A DNA stretch of 64,000 bases from Nevskiaceae bacterium. GTDB taxonomy: Bacteria > Pseudomonadota > Gammaproteobacteria > Nevskiales > Nevskiaceae. Numbering within the stretch: the stretch's first letter is position 1; every line of letters begins with the position of its first letter. Below are positions 16,045 through 24,425 of this stretch, in pieces. Made by a program: the position numbers and the translations under genes. The stretch covers positions 62,001 through 126,000 of the forward strand of contig SCRT01000014.1 of NCBI GenBank assembly GCA_004298465.1, in the 5' to 3' direction. Below the pieces are notes generated by a model, which was not told the DNA's origin, did no database searches, and saw nothing but the letters and a program-made list of their open reading frames with translations.

Positions 16045-17229
16045 ATGCGACACCTTGCGAAGAAGTTTCTTGTCGTGCCGGCCGTGGGCCTGGCGTTCAT
16101 GGTGGGCGCGGTCAGCGCGCAGGCACAGGATGAGTCCACCACACCACCCGATACCCGTTTCTATGTGGCGCCGTCGTTCACCTACGACATCGCCCGGGGC
16201 TCGCGCCACACGCGCAATGGCGTGGGCGGGCAGCTGGAGATAGGCAAGTCGATCAACGACTTCGTGGAACTTGCCCTGATCGGGTTTTACGAGAAGTTCC
16301 CGCTCAGCCACGGCGACCGTGTCTACATGTTCAACCAGGCCGCTGCGCTGGGCCTGCCGAACACGTTGCCGACTTCTGCACGCCTGTTCGGCGGTGGCTT
16401 CGGGGCCAACTTCTTCGTGCCGCGCTGGCTGGAAAGCCAGAACCAGTGGCTGCGGCCGCTGTTTCTGCACGGCGACGTCATGTACGGACACAACTCCGAG
16501 CAGAAGGGCGTAACGAACGACTCGAAGGGGGTCCGCGACACGTCGTTGATCACCAGTCTGGGCGTCGGCTACGACATTTCCCTCGACCCGCTGCTGAATC
16601 GCTTCATCACCGGCTCGGCGTTGCGGCTGGAAGCCCTGTACCGGATTGACCACCGGGAACGGAATTTCCTTGGTCCGAATGCTGGATCCCGCACCATCGG
16701 TGAGCCGGTATTCACCGCTGGTGTCCGCATTCCGCTGGGCCCGGCACCCGTTCCGCCACCGCCCCCGCCGCCACCCAAGCCCGAACCGGTTGCCGTGGTT
16801 CCGGTTCAGGCGCCGCCCCCGCCACCACCCTGCGAGGCGCCGGTGCTCGGCCAGCCGTTCAGCCTGGAAGGCTGCAAGGTCGGGGACTCCTTCGCGCTGG
16901 CCGGCGTCAACTTCGAGTTCGACAAGTCGCGCTTGGAGCCTCATGCCGTGAGTATCCTGGACATGGTCGCGCAGGCCCTGAATGACCGGAAGGGCGTCAG
17001 CGTCGAACTGGACGGGTATACGGACAGCATCGGTTCTTCGGCCTACAACGTGAAGCTGTCGGACCGCCGTGCGAACATCGTCAAGCAATACCTCAGCAAG
17101 CACGGCGTGGCGGCTTCGCGTATGGAAGCCAAGGGCTTTGGCATGGCGGACCCGGTTGCCGACAATGGCACGGCGGAAGGGCGTGCGAAGAACCGGCGTA
17201 CGGAAGTCAAGATCACGAAGATCGAATGA
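16045..17229 (+). CDS. OmpA-family outer-membrane / peptidoglycan-binding protein
   Basis: Exported 394-residue protein. A signal peptide ends AVSAQA, and a beta-barrel-like domain follows (about 30-235). A proline-rich linker with runs of prolines then separates a C-terminal OmpA domain (about 285-394). The OmpA peptidoglycan-binding motif is clear: FEFDKSRLEPHA, DGYTDSIGSS and NVKLSDRRANIVKQYL, with the conserved Asp and Arg that hold diaminopimelate. It should tether the outer membrane to the wall. The linker contains a CEAPV...EGCKVG pair that may form a disulfide. The ATG follows an AGGGAGGAG stretch, and a strong terminator follows the stop. Confidence 0.88.
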   Translation: MRHLAKKFLVVPAVGLAFMVGAVSAQAQDESTTPPDTRFYVAPSFTYDIARGSRHTRNGVGGQLEIGKSINDFVELALIGFYEKFPLSHGDRVYMFNQAAALGLPNTLPTSARLFGGGFGANFFVPRWLESQNQWLRPLFLHGDVMYGHNSEQKGVTNDSKGVRDTSLITSLGVGYDISLDPLLNRFITGSALRLEALYRIDHRERNFLGPNAGSRTIGEPVFTAGVRIPLGPAPVPPPPPPPPKPEPVAVVPVQAPPPPPPCEAPVLGQPFSLEGCKVGDSFALAGVNFEFDKSRLEPHAVSILDMVAQALNDRKGVSVELDGYTDSIGSSAYNVKLSDRRANIVKQYLSKHGVAASRMEAKGFGMADPVADNGTAEGRAKNRRTEVKITKIE

Positions 17230-17256
17230 TCTGCTGGACAGTGGCATAGCCAGCAG

Positions 17257-17284
17257 CGCCCCGGCTTTTGCCGGGGCGTTTTCA
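17257..17284 (+). terminator. Rho-independent terminator of the OmpA-family gene
   Basis: Stem CGCCCCGG (17257-17264) pairs with CCGGGGCG (17271-17278) around a 6-nt loop, followed by TTTTCATTT. It begins 27 bp after the stop codon. Confidence 0.85.
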
Positions 17285-17312
17285 TTTGTGCAGAGAGCAG
17301 GGTGCCAGACAT

Positions 17313-17339
17313 TAAAAAAGCCGGGTGTTGCCACCCGGC
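17313..17339 (-). terminator. Rho-independent terminator of dsbD (minus strand)
   Basis: GCCGGGTG (17320-17327) pairs with CACCCGGC (17332-17339) around TTGC. On the minus strand the stem is followed by a run of six T residues (plus-strand AAAAAA at 17314-17319). It lies about 180 bp downstream of the dsbD stop and faces the plus-strand terminator. Confidence 0.75.
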
Positions 17340-17518
17340 GAGGCTCAGGGATTCGGAGGAAGAGGTGAATCCCGACAGGGACTATGCAAGCGTGTTGCTG
17401 GGTACAACCTTGCCGCATTTCTGCGGGTGCGGGGCTTGTGTGCTGACAAACGGATGATTGCGCTGGCGCGAGTGGTGCTGGCGCTGCGGTCAGCCCGGCA
17501 GCAAAAGAGTGCGTTGCG

Positions 17519-19606
17519 TCATTCCTGGATTGCCGCGATGACGGCGTGCGACGTCAGCAGTTGTGGCAGGATTCGCGGCGCGCGCCCTGGCTTGGCGACG
17601 ACATACAGCGGCACCCCGGCGCGTCCATACCCCGCAAGCGCCTGCGTGATGGCGGGATCGCGGCGCGTCCAGTCGGCCTTCAGGTAGGCGACATTGCCAG
17701 CGGCGAAGGCTTTCTGCACCCGAGCGCTGTCCAGCACCACGCGTTCGTTCACCTTGCAGGTCAGACACCAGTCGGCCGTGAAGTCGATGAACACCGTGCG
17801 GCCGGCTGCCTGTAGCGCGGCGACGTGTTGCGGGCTCCAGGCTCCTGCAGGTGCGGCCTCGATAGTTGTCGCAGCCGGACGGTTGATGGTGCCACCCAGC
17901 GCCCCAAGCTGCAGGCACAGAACACCGGCGGCGAGCACGCCGGCCCCCAGTGCGGCGGCGGACAGCCGCGCGTGCGGCCAACGCATGCGGGCCCACAGCC
18001 CGGCGGCGAGCACGATCAACGCAATCAACAGCAACGCGGCGGCATCCGGGCCGGCCTGCCGGGTGACGATCCACACCAGCCACACGGCGGTGAAGTACAG
18101 CGGAAAGGCCATCAACTGCTTGAAGGTTTCCATCCACGCCCCGGGCCGCGGCAGGCGCCGCGCGAGCTGCGGGAAGAAGCCGATGGCCAGGAATGGCGAC
18201 GCCAGCCCGAAGCCGAGCGCGACGAACACCACCAGCGCGATGCCAGCCGGCTGGGCCAGGGCATAGCCCATGGCCGTGCCCATGAACGGTGCCGTGCAGG
18301 GGCTGGCGACGACCACCGCCAGCACGCCGGTGAAGAACGCTCCACGCGCTCCGCCGTGCCGCGTGAGGATCTGGCCGGAACCCATCCAGCGGGTGCCGAA
18401 TTCCGCCATACCGGAAAGCGACAATCCGAGCACGAAGATCAGGCACGCCAGGAACGCGACGAAGATCGGGGACTGCAGCTGGAAGCCCCAGCCGAGCGCC
18501 TCTCCGCCGCGCCGCAGGCCCAGCAGCAGGGCTGCAGCGGCCGCGCAGCTCAGGATCACGCCAGCGGTGTAGGCGAGCGCCTGCAGACGCTGTCCGCGGC
18601 GATCGCTTGCCCCCGCCTGCATCACGCCGACGGCCTTGATCGCGAGCACCGGAAAGACGCAGGGCATGAGGTTCAGGACCAACCCGCCGAGCAGGGCGAA
18701 CAGCAGCGCGGCCATGAATCCCGGCGCTGAAAAGGGGGTTTCTGGGGCACCGTATGCACCCTCTGAAACGGGCTGGACAGCGCCCGGCTGGGCCTCGATG
18801 GCATAGGCGCGTGTCACCGCGCCGCGCGGCGTGAATTCCAGCACGCCCGCTACGTTGCCGGCCGGGGCCTGGAAATGGCGGGCGGCGGCGGTCGTGAGGC
18901 GCAGGCCCGCCGCGTCGCGTGCGCTGCGTTGCGCTGCCGAGGCGTCGATCAGCTCCGGCTTCGCGGGATAGAACTGCACGGCGCCGCTCGGCACGGAACC
19001 GCCGCTGATGCCGAGCGAGATGGTGCCGTCGCTTGCGGCGTAGTGGATGTTCCAGTCGCCCGGCGGCGCCTGCGGCAGGCGTGCACGTGCTGCCGCGAAG
19101 CGTTTCTGCGTCAGCGGATCGTGCTTTGCGGGGCCGGTTGTGGCCGGCCGGGTGAGCGTGAGCTCGGCGTCGCCGGGGATGCAGATGTCCTTGCATACCA
19201 GCCATGACACATGAGCGCGAACGGTCGCCGGGCCCTGCAGGTTTGCCGGCATGTGCAGCGGCGCCATGAGCAGGTGCGGCGTGTCATAGCCGTAATCCAC
19301 GAGCCCGGTGGTTTCCAGCCGTGTCGGGGCTGGCCAGTCCAGCGGGCCAGCAATCGCCCCTGCCGGCAAGGTCCAGCCGACCTGTGTCGCAAGCCCCGCT
19401 TCCCCGGGATTCTTCCAGTAGCTGTGCCAGCCGCTCTGCGGCGTCAGCTCGATGCCAACCCAGTTCGTCTGTCCGGCACCCCAGGTCGCGTTCTCCGCAA
19501 TCAGCGCGACGCGCAGGTGCGGCACCTGCACTGTGTCAGCCGCGGATGCGGGCACAGCCCCTGCCAGGACGGCGAACAGCGAAAGGAAGGTCAGCAGCTT
19601 GTGCAT
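17519..19606 (-). CDS. dsbD: Thiol:disulfide interchange protein DsbD / ScsB type
   Basis: Inner-membrane electron transporter of 695 residues that passes cytoplasmic thioredoxin electrons to periplasmic partners. The domains occur in order. After the signal peptide comes an exported N-terminal domain with Cys138 and Cys142 (VCKDICIPGD). The transmembrane DsbD core has the paired cysteines NLMPCVFPVLA and VASPCTAPFMG. The C-terminal thioredoxin domain has the active site DWCLTCK. The N-terminal domain with VCKDIC resembles the ScsB branch rather than classical E. coli DsbD. The gene stands alone; a terminator lies downstream and a divergent dehydrogenase gene upstream. Confidence 0.88.
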   Translation of the reverse strand: MHKLLTFLSLFAVLAGAVPASAADTVQVPHLRVALIAENATWGAGQTNWVGIELTPQSGWHSYWKNPGEAGLATQVGWTLPAGAIAGPLDWPAPTRLETTGLVDYGYDTPHLLMAPLHMPANLQGPATVRAHVSWLVCKDICIPGDAELTLTRPATTGPAKHDPLTQKRFAAARARLPQAPPGDWNIHYAASDGTISLGISGGSVPSGAVQFYPAKPELIDASAAQRSARDAAGLRLTTAAARHFQAPAGNVAGVLEFTPRGAVTRAYAIEAQPGAVQPVSEGAYGAPETPFSAPGFMAALLFALLGGLVLNLMPCVFPVLAIKAVGVMQAGASDRRGQRLQALAYTAGVILSCAAAAALLLGLRRGGEALGWGFQLQSPIFVAFLACLIFVLGLSLSGMAEFGTRWMGSGQILTRHGGARGAFFTGVLAVVVASPCTAPFMGTAMGYALAQPAGIALVVFVALGFGLASPFLAIGFFPQLARRLPRPGAWMETFKQLMAFPLYFTAVWLVWIVTRQAGPDAAALLLIALIVLAAGLWARMRWPHARLSAAALGAGVLAAGVLCLQLGALGGTINRPAATTIEAAPAGAWSPQHVAALQAAGRTVFIDFTADWCLTCKVNERVVLDSARVQKAFAAGNVAYLKADWTRRDPAITQALAGYGRAGVPLYVVAKPGRAPRILPQLLTSHAVIAAIQE

Positions 19607-19754
19607 GGCGGGATCGGGGCGGTCGAAAAAGTGGGTACGACCAAGACACTGTAAAGACCTTGGGCGGCCGCAGGGGTTCCGGGGTTTCCGGTGGCGCCGA
19701 GCCAGGTTGCGCTAGAGTGCGGGCCAGGCCCCCGGATCAGCGGAAGTCTCCATC

Positions 19755-20954
19755 ATGAACGCAGAGCGGCTTTACGATCTCGTCCTGTTCGGCGCGACCG
19801 GCTTTACCGGCGGGTTGACAGCGGACTATCTGGCCGCCCACGCGCCCGCCCAGCTGCGCTGGGCGCTGGCCGGGCGCAACCGCGGCAAGCTGGAGCAGGT
19901 CCGCCAGCGGCTAGCAGCCATCGACGCGCGCTGGGCGCAGTTGTCGTTGCTCACGGTCGACGTCGAGGACCAACCCGCAGTTCGCGCCATGGCTGCCTCC
20001 ACCCGTATCGTCGCCACGACGGTGGGTCCATATGCACGCCATGGCGAGGCGCTGGTCGCGGCGTGCGCGCAGGCAGGAACGGATTATCTGGATCTGACCG
20101 GCGAGCCTGGCTTTGTCGACGCCATGTGGCTGAAATACCATGCACGCGCCGTGGAATCGGGCGCCCGGCTGGTGCACAGCTGCGGCTTCGACTCGATTCC
20201 CCACGACCTCGGCGCCTGGTTCACCGTGCAGCAGTTGCCGTCCGACGAACCGCTGCGCATCGAAGGCATCGTGCGCGTGAACGGTGGTTTCTCGGCCGGA
20301 ACCTACCATTCGGCGATCGAGGCCTTTGCCCACCTGCGGCGCGACCAGCGCGTGGCCGCAAGGCGGCGGGCGCAGGACCGGGCCTCCGATCAGCGCGAGG
20401 TCCACAGTCTGGCGGCCCGCATTCACCACGATCGTGAGCTCGGGGCGTGGCTTGTGCCGTTGCCGACCATCGACGCCCAGGTCGTGCGGCGTTCCGCCCG
20501 GGCGCTGGACTGCTATGGCCCGGACTTCAGCTACGCGCATTACGTGCAGATCCGGAAACTGTCGAGTGTCGGGATACTCCTTGGCGGCGTGACAGGGCTG
20601 CTCGTGGCCGCCCAGCTGCCCCCCACCCGCTGGTGGCTTTTGGCACGCAAGCGCTCCGGAGAAGGGCCCGACGCCGGACAGCGGGCGCGCAGCCGCTTCA
20701 GCGTGCGCTTCCGTGGGCGCAGCCTGGGGCCGCAGGCTCGCAGCGTGACGTGCGAAGTGCGCGGCGGTGACCCCGGCTACACGGAGACGGCGAAGATGCT
20801 GGCCGAATCCGCGCTGTGCCTGGCCTTCGATACGCTGCCGGCGTGTGCCGGGCAGGTGACGACGGCGCAGGCAATGGGGGCGGCGCTCGTGGCGCGGCTG
20901 CAGCGCGCAGGGATCACGTTTGAAGTTCTGGATGGCGCCGGAGCACGCCCGTGA
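19755..20954 (+). CDS. Saccharopine-dehydrogenase-like / trans-acting enoyl reductase family protein
   Basis: NAD(P)-binding protein of 399 residues. The N-terminal Rossmann motif is LVLFGATGFTGGLTADYL, with an AGRNRGKLE arginine segment after the second strand. TVGPYARHGEALVAACA and YLDLTGEPGF are the conserved segments of the saccharopine-dehydrogenase-like / trans-acting enoyl reductase group. A hydrophobic stretch near residue 275 (GILLGGVTGLLVAAQL) suggests membrane contact. Family members reduce enoyl or related intermediates in lipid synthesis, but many are uncharacterised. The stop overlaps the start of the DUF423 gene by four bases. Confidence 0.8.
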   Translation: MNAERLYDLVLFGATGFTGGLTADYLAAHAPAQLRWALAGRNRGKLEQVRQRLAAIDARWAQLSLLTVDVEDQPAVRAMAASTRIVATTVGPYARHGEALVAACAQAGTDYLDLTGEPGFVDAMWLKYHARAVESGARLVHSCGFDSIPHDLGAWFTVQQLPSDEPLRIEGIVRVNGGFSAGTYHSAIEAFAHLRRDQRVAARRRAQDRASDQREVHSLAARIHHDRELGAWLVPLPTIDAQVVRRSARALDCYGPDFSYAHYVQIRKLSSVGILLGGVTGLLVAAQLPPTRWWLLARKRSGEGPDAGQRARSRFSVRFRGRSLGPQARSVTCEVRGGDPGYTETAKMLAESALCLAFDTLPACAGQVTTAQAMGAALVARLQRAGITFEVLDGAGARP

Positions 20955-21325
20955 GCGCGCCGCAGATCTGGCTGTCGGTGGCGGCGATCTACGGAGCCGC
21001 CGGAGTGGTCTGCGGAGCCTTCGGCGCCCATGCCTTGCGTGCCCGGCTGGCCCCCGATCTGCTGGCGGTCTGGCATACGGCTGTGGAATACCAGCTGTTC
21101 CACGCCTTGGCGCTGATCGCGGTCGCTATTCTGATGTGGGTGCGGCCGATGCCGTGGCTGGGGGTCGCGGCAGCCTGCTTCGCGCTTGGCGTGCTGGTCT
21201 TCAGCGGCAGCCTCTACCTGCTGGTGCTGAGTAGTGTCCGCGTGCTCGGGGCCGTGACGCCGATCGGCGGCGTGCTGCTGATTGCCGGCTGGATCGCGCT
21301 GCTGGTGTCCGCCATTCGGAGCTGA
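20951..21325 (+). CDS. DUF423 membrane protein (YgdD-like)
   Basis: Small inner-membrane protein of 124 residues with four hydrophobic helices, the normal DUF423 size. The family segments AGVVCGAFGAHALRARL and WHTAVEYQLFHALALIAVA are clear, as is the C-terminal GAVTPIGGVLLIAGW. The GTG start overlaps the end of the upstream dehydrogenase gene (GTGA), so the pair is translationally coupled. The function of DUF423 proteins is unknown. The downstream gene is convergent, 11 bp away. Confidence 0.9.
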   Translation: MSAPQIWLSVAAIYGAAGVVCGAFGAHALRARLAPDLLAVWHTAVEYQLFHALALIAVAILMWVRPMPWLGVAAACFALGVLVFSGSLYLLVLSSVRVLGAVTPIGGVLLIAGWIALLVSAIRS

Positions 21326-21336
21326 AAGCGCTCCCG

Positions 21337-22116
21337 TCAGCGCGGTGGCTCGCCTGCGAATTCATCTGTCAGGTGCTGCGCGAGGTCGGCGAGCGCGCGA
21401 CGCACGGTGGCTTGTACCTGAGCCTCGATGATCGGCTGGAGGGCAGGTTCGAGGGCTGCACGTAACTCCGGCAGCAGCGATTCGGCCGTGACAGTGGGCC
21501 GTGCGGCAAGCGCGTGTCGCAGCACCGCAACTTCCTGCTCCAGAGCCGCGATACGGTGTTCTGAGGAGTCCGCTTCCGCGGCCGCAGCGACGGGTCCCGG
21601 AAGCGGCGCCAAGGGTGCAGGGGCGGGCAACGCGGAAGTAAATCCCGGTGCAATGCGCGGTCGCCCGATTTCCGGTGTACGGCGTTGGCCGGTGGTTACG
21701 GGGCCGGCCGCCGGTCCTTCGAGTTCCCGCAGCAGGGCGGTGATGTATTCGGCGTGAGGCGGTTTGGCAAGTACGCCGAATGCGCCCGCATCATGCACGC
21801 GCTGGCGGAATGCATCGTCCTCGTCGGCGGAACAGATGACGATGGGAATGTCGTGTGTGTCCGGGCTGCGCTGGAGTTCGCGCAGCATGTCCAGCCCATC
21901 GCAGCCGGGCATCTGATGGTCGAGGAAGATCACGCTGGGCTGGCGTCGCTGCAGGTAGACGTAGGCATCCTGTGCGCTTTCTGCCGTGTCCACGGTGTAA
22001 GCGTGGCTTTCCAGGAGCTTGCGCATGGCGTAGCGCGCGGAGCGTGAATCGTCGACCACGAGTGCGGTTTTTTCGTGCTCGCCGGCGGCGTCGATGTGTC
22101 GTTTGAAGGGGTTCAT
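21337..22116 (-). CDS. CheY-like response regulator with C-terminal helical tail
   Basis: 259-residue protein. Residues 17-135 form a receiver domain: acidic pocket Asp22-Asp23 (VVDDSRSARYAMRKLL), phospho-acceptor Asp66 (IFLDHQMPGCDG), Ser97 switch (VICSADED) and Lys118 (LAKPP). After a Pro/Ala-rich linker (about 140-185), residues 185-259 are predicted helical and coiled-coil-like (SEHRIAALEQEVAVLRHAL). There is no DNA-binding or enzyme domain. The ATG overlaps the stop of an upstream small ORF by four bases (ATGA). No histidine kinase is nearby, so its partner is unknown. It may act through protein-protein contact. Confidence 0.82.
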   Translation of the reverse strand: MNPFKRHIDAAGEHEKTALVVDDSRSARYAMRKLLESHAYTVDTAESAQDAYVYLQRRQPSVIFLDHQMPGCDGLDMLRELQRSPDTHDIPIVICSADEDDAFRQRVHDAGAFGVLAKPPHAEYITALLRELEGPAAGPVTTGQRRTPEIGRPRIAPGFTSALPAPAPLAPLPGPVAAAAEADSSEHRIAALEQEVAVLRHALAARPTVTAESLLPELRAALEPALQPIIEAQVQATVRRALADLAQHLTDEFAGEPPR

Positions 22117-22439
22117 GGGGTGGGCGAAGACGGTGATGAGGCGTGAACGGGGTGGGTTCCGGCATCGACAGTGGCGTTGATCGCGTCTTCGATACGGGTC
22201 AGCAGCGGGGGAGCACCATGGCACCCCAGATAGTGGATGATCCGCTTGTCGAGATGTGCGGACTTCACTTTGATGATGACGGTCGCTTGATCCGGCGTCC
22301 AGTTCCCGCAGCCCGCTTGCGAAGGCACGAACCGTTCCGGCATCCAGTAGAAATCCGGCCGTGCCAGCAGCTGGCGCAAGGAGCGCAGGTCTTCCGGCGA
22401 GACGTTGTGGGTGTACCTGCCAAGGCGTGCGAAATGCAC
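22113..22439 (-). CDS. Small DUF6438-like ORF coupled to the response regulator, possibly 5'-truncated
   Basis: About 108 residues from a GTG at 22439. The chain looks like the C-terminal half of DUF6438 proteins: GRYTHNVSPEDLRSLRQLL, a central charged strand, IIHYLGCHGAP and a final helix LTRIEDAINATV. The usual N-terminal Cys-x3-Cys-Pro region is missing, and the frame continues upstream into the end of the SDR gene without a good start. The gene may therefore be truncated, frameshifted or overlapping. Its stop overlaps the response regulator's ATG (ATGA), a strong sign that it is translated. It has two cysteines (GCGN, GCHG). No function is known. Confidence 0.5.
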   Translation of the reverse strand: MHFARLGRYTHNVSPEDLRSLRQLLARPDFYWMPERFVPSQAGCGNWTPDQATVIIKVKSAHLDKRIIHYLGCHGAPPLLTRIEDAINATVDAGTHPVHASSPSSPTP

Positions 22440-22483
22440 AGCGCAGGACGTGCGCTCGCGGCGGCGCAGGCGCCGGGCGACGG

Positions 22484-23356
22484 TCAGGGCTGGTGTGCGG
22501 GCGCATGGCCCTGGGGGCTGGGAAACGGACCGGGACTGCGGATCGCGAGAATGTCCTGCAGGCGCGCCTCGACCGCCGGGAGGAGGTTGGTATGCGGAAT
22601 GAGGTAGAAGACCTGCGCGCGGATCGCGTCGAACGTCAGGCGCGCGATATCGGCTGCGCTGAGTCTGCCGGCTGCTGTGGCGTGCTCTGTCGCCTGTTGC
22701 ATGGCGCGCATCGACGGCGTGGCGTGCGTGGTATTGCGCAGTGCCTGCGGCCGGTTGCGCGCGGAGTGCGCGATGCCGGTATCCACGAAGGCTGGGCACA
22801 GCACGGTGATGCCGATATCGGCGCCCACCGCGTGGAGGTCTTGATACAGCGTTTCGCTCAACGTCACGACGCCGTGCTTGCTGACGTTGTAGGCGGCCAT
22901 CGACGGGGTAGAGACCAGCCCGGCTGCGGAAGCGGTGTTGACGATGTGGCACGTGTCCCGCTGCTCCAGCATCATCGGCACGAAATGGCGGATGCCGTGG
23001 ACCACGCCCCACAGGTTCACGCCCAGTACCCAGCGCCAATCGGCCTCGCTGTGTTCCCAGGCGTAACCGCCGCAGGCGACGCCGGCGTTGTTGAACAACA
23101 GTTGTGTGCCACCGAAGGCTTCGCGCGAGCGGTGCGCCAGGCGCGCCATGTCTGCATCGACGCTGACGTCTACGCACTCGGCGACGACGTCTGTACCCTG
23201 GCCGCGCAGTTCTTGCGCCACGGTCTCCAGCGCCCCCGGTTCCACATCCGCGAGCACCAGCCGCATGCCGAGGTGTGCCGCTGTGCGCGCAAATTCGCGC
23301 CCGAAACCGCTGGCGGCCCCAGTGATGACCGCGACCCTGCCCTTGAATTCCTTCAT
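22484..23356 (-). CDS. Short-chain dehydrogenase/reductase
   Basis: Classical SDR of 290 residues. The cofactor motif TGAASGFG is at 12-19, NNAG at 89-92, and the catalytic Ser143, Tyr156 and Lys160 are in place (NTASAAG, YNVSK). Residue Asp37 (LADVEP) after the second strand favours NAD(H). The C-terminal tail is about 30 residues longer than usual and rich in Pro/His. The gene follows the MDR oxidoreductase on the same strand after six bases, so both probably act in one pathway on a carbonyl or alcohol substrate that cannot be named. Confidence 0.88.
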   Translation of the reverse strand: MKEFKGRVAVITGAASGFGREFARTAAHLGMRLVLADVEPGALETVAQELRGQGTDVVAECVDVSVDADMARLAHRSREAFGGTQLLFNNAGVACGGYAWEHSEADWRWVLGVNLWGVVHGIRHFVPMMLEQRDTCHIVNTASAAGLVSTPSMAAYNVSKHGVVTLSETLYQDLHAVGADIGITVLCPAFVDTGIAHSARNRPQALRNTTHATPSMRAMQQATEHATAAGRLSAADIARLTFDAIRAQVFYLIPHTNLLPAVEARLQDILAIRSPGPFPSPQGHAPAHQP

Positions 23357-23362
23357 CTGCCT

Positions 23363-24364
23363 TTACGCCAGTTTCACGAGTTGTTTGCCGACGTTTGCAC
23401 CGGTCATCAGGCCGAGCAGCGCCTGGGGCGCATTTTCCAGCCCGTCGGTCACGGACTCGCGGTAATGCAGCTTGCCGCTGGCCACGAGATCCGCGAGTTC
23501 GGTACTCGCTTCCGGCCATATTTCCGGGTGTTCAGTGATGATGAAGCCCTGGATCTTCACACGGTTGAGCAGTGCGCAGACAAAGTTGTTCAGCGGCGTG
23601 GGCTTGGCGTCATAGGCCGATATGAAGCCGCACAGGGCGATACGCCCGTGGGCGTTCATACGCGGCAGGATGGCATCCAGCACCGGGCCGCCCACGTTCT
23701 CGAAATCACCGTCGATGAAGTCCGGCGTGGCTTGCAGCAGGGCCTGTGGGAAGTGCGGGTCGCGGTGGTCCAGGCACACATCGAAACCGAACTCATCCTT
23801 CACGATCGCGCATTTGCGGGCACCGCCCGCGATGCCGACGGTACGGGCACCAAGTTGCCGGGCCAGCTGCCCGACGACGGAGCCGACGGCCCCGCTGGCA
23901 GCTGCCACGACGATGGTCTCACCCGCGCGCGGCTGGATGATGTGCTTGAGTCCGTACCATGCCGTGATGCCCGGCATTCCGGTGCAGCCGAGGCGGGTGG
24001 ACAGCGGAACGTCCGACCGATGCTGGATGCGCGTCAGCTCCGTGTCGGCCGCCGTTGCGTAGAGCTGCCAGCCCAGCATGCCCAGCACGTGGTCGCCGGT
24101 CTTGAAGTGCGGACTGCGACTTTCCACCACTTCACCCACGGTCTCGCCCTGCATGACCTCACCGAGCGGCTGCGGGTCGACGTAGGAACGCCGGTCGTCC
24201 ATGCGCGGGCGCATGTAGGGGTCGATCGATAGATAGCGGTTGCGGACCCGGACCTGCCCGCTCTGCAGCGGGACCAGGGGCGCCGTAACGAGCCGGAAGT
24301 TGTCGAGGCTCGCCGCGCCGTGCGGGCGGCTCGCAAGCTGCCATTGCCGGTTCTCTGTCGTCAT
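23363..24364 (-). CDS. NADP-dependent MDR oxidoreductase (CurA/leukotriene B4 dehydrogenase type)
   Basis: Zinc-independent medium-chain reductase of 333 residues. The N-terminal segment LSIDPYMRPRMDD and the motif GCTGMPGITAWYGL are signatures of the CurA / prostaglandin reductase group, which reduce alpha,beta-unsaturated ketones with NADPH. The cofactor loop AAASGAVGSVVGQLARQLG is intact. The start at 24364 (MTTENRQW) has AGGAG upstream; the ORF extends 14 codons further without support. The tight spacing to the SDR gene (six bases) indicates an operon. Confidence 0.87.
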   Translation of the reverse strand: MTTENRQWQLASRPHGAASLDNFRLVTAPLVPLQSGQVRVRNRYLSIDPYMRPRMDDRRSYVDPQPLGEVMQGETVGEVVESRSPHFKTGDHVLGMLGWQLYATAADTELTRIQHRSDVPLSTRLGCTGMPGITAWYGLKHIIQPRAGETIVVAAASGAVGSVVGQLARQLGARTVGIAGGARKCAIVKDEFGFDVCLDHRDPHFPQALLQATPDFIDGDFENVGGPVLDAILPRMNAHGRIALCGFISAYDAKPTPLNNFVCALLNRVKIQGFIITEHPEIWPEASTELADLVASGKLHYRESVTDGLENAPQALLGLMTGANVGKQLVKLA

Positions 24365-24425
24365 CGTGTGTTCTCCTGAGTGGGCTGCGATTGCATGATG
24401 ATGCACCCGGCTGGTTGCTGAGTGC

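Noticed and set aside
15979-17418. 479-codon minus-strand frame opposite the OmpA-family gene
   Set aside because: It crosses the strong terminators at 17257-17339 and has no motif.
22361-24232. 623-codon plus-strand frame across the SDR and MDR genes
   Set aside because: Antisense shadow in GC-rich DNA; both minus-strand genes have complete family motifs.
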